NCBI GenBank assembly: GCA_000434055.1
Contig: HF999641.1
Span: 70,680-134,679, forward strand
Length of the DNA: 64,000 nt
Direction: 5' to 3'
Source: Ruminococcus sp. CAG:488
Lineage (GTDB): Bacteria > Bacillota > Clostridia > Oscillospirales > Acutalibacteraceae
Shown piece after piece: positions 62,022 to 64,000 of the stretch. The position numbers and the translations under genes are program-made. Numbering within the stretch: position 1 is the first letter of the stretch; every line of letters starts with the position of its first letter. The notes below the pieces were generated by a model. It ran no database searches and was not told where the DNA came from. It saw nothing but the letters and a program-made list of their open reading frames with translations.

Positions 62022-62233
62022 TCAATGCGCTTTCGTATTTGAAGCATTTGCCGCAGTTCCTCTGATCGAGACTTTTGCCGAAAGTTAAATGAAATTTGTT
62101 TTGGGCGTGGCTCCTCATTTTGGGAGCTGTCACGGCTTGTCTGTGACTGAGAAAAATTTATAAAGAAGTTTGCTGCAGCTTTATTTCTAAAAAACTTATA
62201 AAAATAAATTTATTTAAAAAAAGGGGGTATAGT
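62022..62233 (+). other. Long 5' leader with hairpins
   Basis: About 210 untranslated bases separate the promoter from the start. A hairpin GGCTCC/GGGAGC near 62130-62150 is followed by GTCAC/GTGAC near 62151-62172. No T-run terminator and no riboswitch consensus that I recognise. The last 60 bases are AT-rich and end in AAGGGGG. Confidence 0.4.
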
Positions 62234-63631
62234 ATGGTTTTTTCGTCAACAACATTTTTATTTTTGTTTCTGCCGATAGTTTTAATTGCATACTATAACC
62301 CGATTTTTAAGTCGTTGCCTTTCAAAAATGCCGTGCTGATTGTTTCGAGCATTTTCTTTTATGCGTGGGGTGAACCTGTTTACGTACTTCTCATGTTAGG
62401 TTCAATTCTCGTTAACTGGGCGCTCGGACTGGCGGTCGATAAAAACCGCGGCAACAAAAAAGGCAGAGCAGCCTTAACGGTATCGGTTATTTTTAACATA
62501 GGAATGCTCTTTGTATTTAAGTATCTGACATTTACGCTTGAAAATATCAATTTGCTTTTTCATACAAGCCTTGATACGCTAAACATAACCTTACCCATAG
62601 GTATTTCGTTTTTTACGTTTCAGGCAATGTCTTATGTTATTGATGTTTACCGCGGCAACGGCGATGTACAGAAAAATCCGTGCAACGTTGCGCTGTATAT
62701 TTCTTTCTTTCCCCAGCTCATTGCGGGACCGATAGTACGTTATCAAACCATTGCCGATCAAATAAAGGAACGGCATGAGAATTTCGATCAATTCACCGAC
62801 GGCGTTTACCGTTTTATGATAGGATTTGTAAAAAAGGTGCTTATTGCAAATAATGCCGCAATCGTTGCCGACGGAATTTTTGACAGCGAGGTCAGCTCGG
62901 TCTCATCAGCGTGGCTCGGTGCACTCGCTTATACCTTGCAAATTCTTTTTGACTTCTCGGGCTACAGCGAGATGGCGATCGGACTCGGAAAGATGTTCGG
63001 CTTTGAATTTCTTGAAAATTTCGATTATCCGTATGTATCAAAATCCGTTTCCGAGTTTTGGCGCAGATGGCATATCTCGCTCGGAACATGGTTCAGGGAT
63101 TATGTTTATTTTCCGCTCGGAGGCAGCAGAGTAAAGAAAAAATCGAGACTGATTTTTAACCTCTTTGTTGTTTGGACTCTTACGGGAATCTGGCACGGAG
63201 CAAACTGGACATTTGTCATTTGGGGTTTGTTCTATTTTGTGATTCTCACTATCGAAAAGCTCACGGACTTCACAAAAAAGCTCGGCGCTTTCAGCCATGT
63301 TTACACAATGCTCCTTGTGATAATCGGTTGGGTCATTTTCAGGGCCAAGGATATTGCTTCGGCATGGGAATATCTTAAAAATATGTTCGGCTTCGGCTCA
63401 CTGCCGCTTTATGACAGCACAGCTCTGTTTTATATTTCAAACTACAGCTTTTTCCTTGTGCTCGGAATTATCTGCTGCTTCCCGATAATCCGAACTCTGA
63501 AAAATAAAATAAATACAAACAAGCCTGTTTACACGGTCGTTTCGGGAATTGTACTTGTTGCACTGTTTCTGATTTCCGTAACATATATTATCAAAGGAAC
63601 GTACAACCCGTTTATTTACTTTAATTTCTGA
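62234..63631 (+). CDS. MBOAT-family membrane O-acyltransferase (AlgI-like, copy 3)
   Basis: A 465-residue polytopic protein close to the AlgI/PatA type: SFFTFQAMSYVIDVYRG, FFPQLIAGPI, FWRRWHISLGTWFRDYVYFP and TGIWHGANW with His321. It should O-acetylate or otherwise acylate a surface polymer. Followed after 20 bases by a membrane-anchored partner. Not linked to the ligase/carrier genes at 5691-7494, so a simple acetyl donor is more likely here. Confidence 0.93.
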   Translation: MVFSSTTFLFLFLPIVLIAYYNPIFKSLPFKNAVLIVSSIFFYAWGEPVYVLLMLGSILVNWALGLAVDKNRGNKKGRAALTVSVIFNIGMLFVFKYLTFTLENINLLFHTSLDTLNITLPIGISFFTFQAMSYVIDVYRGNGDVQKNPCNVALYISFFPQLIAGPIVRYQTIADQIKERHENFDQFTDGVYRFMIGFVKKVLIANNAAIVADGIFDSEVSSVSSAWLGALAYTLQILFDFSGYSEMAIGLGKMFGFEFLENFDYPYVSKSVSEFWRRWHISLGTWFRDYVYFPLGGSRVKKKSRLIFNLFVVWTLTGIWHGANWTFVIWGLFYFVILTIEKLTDFTKKLGAFSHVYTMLLVIIGWVIFRAKDIASAWEYLKNMFGFGSLPLYDSTALFYISNYSFFLVLGIICCFPIIRTLKNKINTNKPVYTVVSGIVLVALFLISVTYIIKGTYNPFIYFNF

Positions 63632-63651
63632 CGAAAGGAATGCGATATCAA

Positions 63652-64000
63652 ATGAAAAAGTTTAAAGCTAAATTTATTATCGGAATAGTTTTCATTTGTA
63701 TAATCGCGTTCTTTTTCGGCTCTGTTTGCTACAGATATTACCGTGCGAAACGTTATTTTGATTACGGCTTGACAGGAGCCGAAAGCTCAAGCTCATCGAA
63801 TGACAGTTCTGCTCAAGAAGATTGGAGCAAGAAATATCCTTTCAGTGAAAATTATGAATTCGAGCCGACGGTCAAAAACCCAAAAAATACGGCAGAGGAA
63901 ACCGGTAAAACCGAGTCGGGCATTTTTTCGGCTTATCTTGAAAAAGTAAACACATTAAAGGAAAACATAGATTATTATACTACGAAGCTTTTGCCCGGAA
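63652..64000 (+). CDS. Membrane-anchored extracytoplasmic protein, probable MBOAT partner (3' end outside window)
   Basis: Starts at ATG 63652 with AAAGGAA upstream and is open to the window edge (116 codons). It has one membrane segment (about 8-26), a Ser-rich linker and a start of a folded domain (GIFSAYLEKVNTLKENIDYY). Genes placed here are usually AlgX/DltD-like or DHHW-family partners of the acyltransferase; the diagnostic motifs would lie beyond the window. Confidence 0.7.
   Translation, partial: MKKFKAKFIIGIVFICIIAFFFGSVCYRYYRAKRYFDYGLTGAESSSSSNDSSAQEDWSKKYPFSENYEFEPTVKNPKNTAEETGKTESGIFSAYLEKVNTLKENIDYYTTKLLPG

Overview
The window looks like chromosome of a Gram-positive gut-type Clostridia, most likely in the Ruminococcaceae/Oscillospiraceae. 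This rests on moderate G+C by eye, strong AGGAGG-type ribosome sites, pyruvate-phosphate dikinase, tarI/tarJ-like CDP-ribitol genes, a dlt-like surface-modification operon, Thr-Thr-Glu-Pro linkers on a secreted protein, and no outer-membrane genes. There are no rRNA genes, insertion sequences or CRISPR arrays. One tRNA, tRNA-Leu(UAA), is present.

Layout. 2-1354: end of a phosphohexomutase gene and tRNA-Leu. 1764-12216 (minus): an apparent nine-gene unit made of a response regulator, a histidine kinase, MBOAT, SGNH, an adenylating ligase, a carrier protein, a PLP decarboxylase, a second MBOAT and a second SGNH. This looks like a D-alanylation-type surface aminoacylation system with a decarboxylase added. 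12436-15659: a structured intergenic stretch, then a consensus promoter, two Cys/Met-rich leader peptides separated by an intrinsic terminator, and metQ-metN-metI.

15823-45158 (plus): about 24 genes without a visible internal terminator, forming a Wzx/Wzy-type exopolysaccharide or capsule locus. It has two tandem chain-length/tyrosine-kinase fusions, an initiating phosphoglycosyl transferase, glycosyltransferases, a pyruvyl transferase, an FrhB-like iron-sulfur protein, a flippase and a fucokinase/GDP-fucose pyrophosphorylase. Inserted at 19690-25052 is a compact, translationally coupled block: PqqD-like protein, radical SAM/SPASM protein, 99-residue candidate precursor ending Cys-Ser, HPr-kinase-like protein, ABC exporter and family-5 nucleotidyltransferase. 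This is the strongest candidate for an undescribed system: a RiPP-like pathway that combines radical SAM chemistry with the kinase/nucleotidyltransferase tailoring known from some lasso peptide clusters, but without lasso cyclase genes.

45217-53147: a secreted GH16 hydrolase, a secreted Cys/His-dyad protein, ppdK, glmU, a lipoprotein and pth. 53400-59909: an intact phage head-and-packaging module (small and large terminase, portal, protease, major capsid, two connector-like proteins) ending in a protein with tail-fibre-like parts. No integrase, tape measure, lysis or regulatory genes are seen, so it is either a decayed prophage or a domesticated capsid system. 60080-64000: tarJ- and tarI-like genes on the minus strand, then a third MBOAT gene and the start of a membrane-anchored partner.

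Functionally most of the window builds and decorates the cell surface: precursor supply (phosphohexomutase, GlmU, fucose salvage, TarI/J), polymer assembly and export, and acyl/aminoacyl decoration by three MBOAT systems. All assignments are from reading the sequence; no database search was run.
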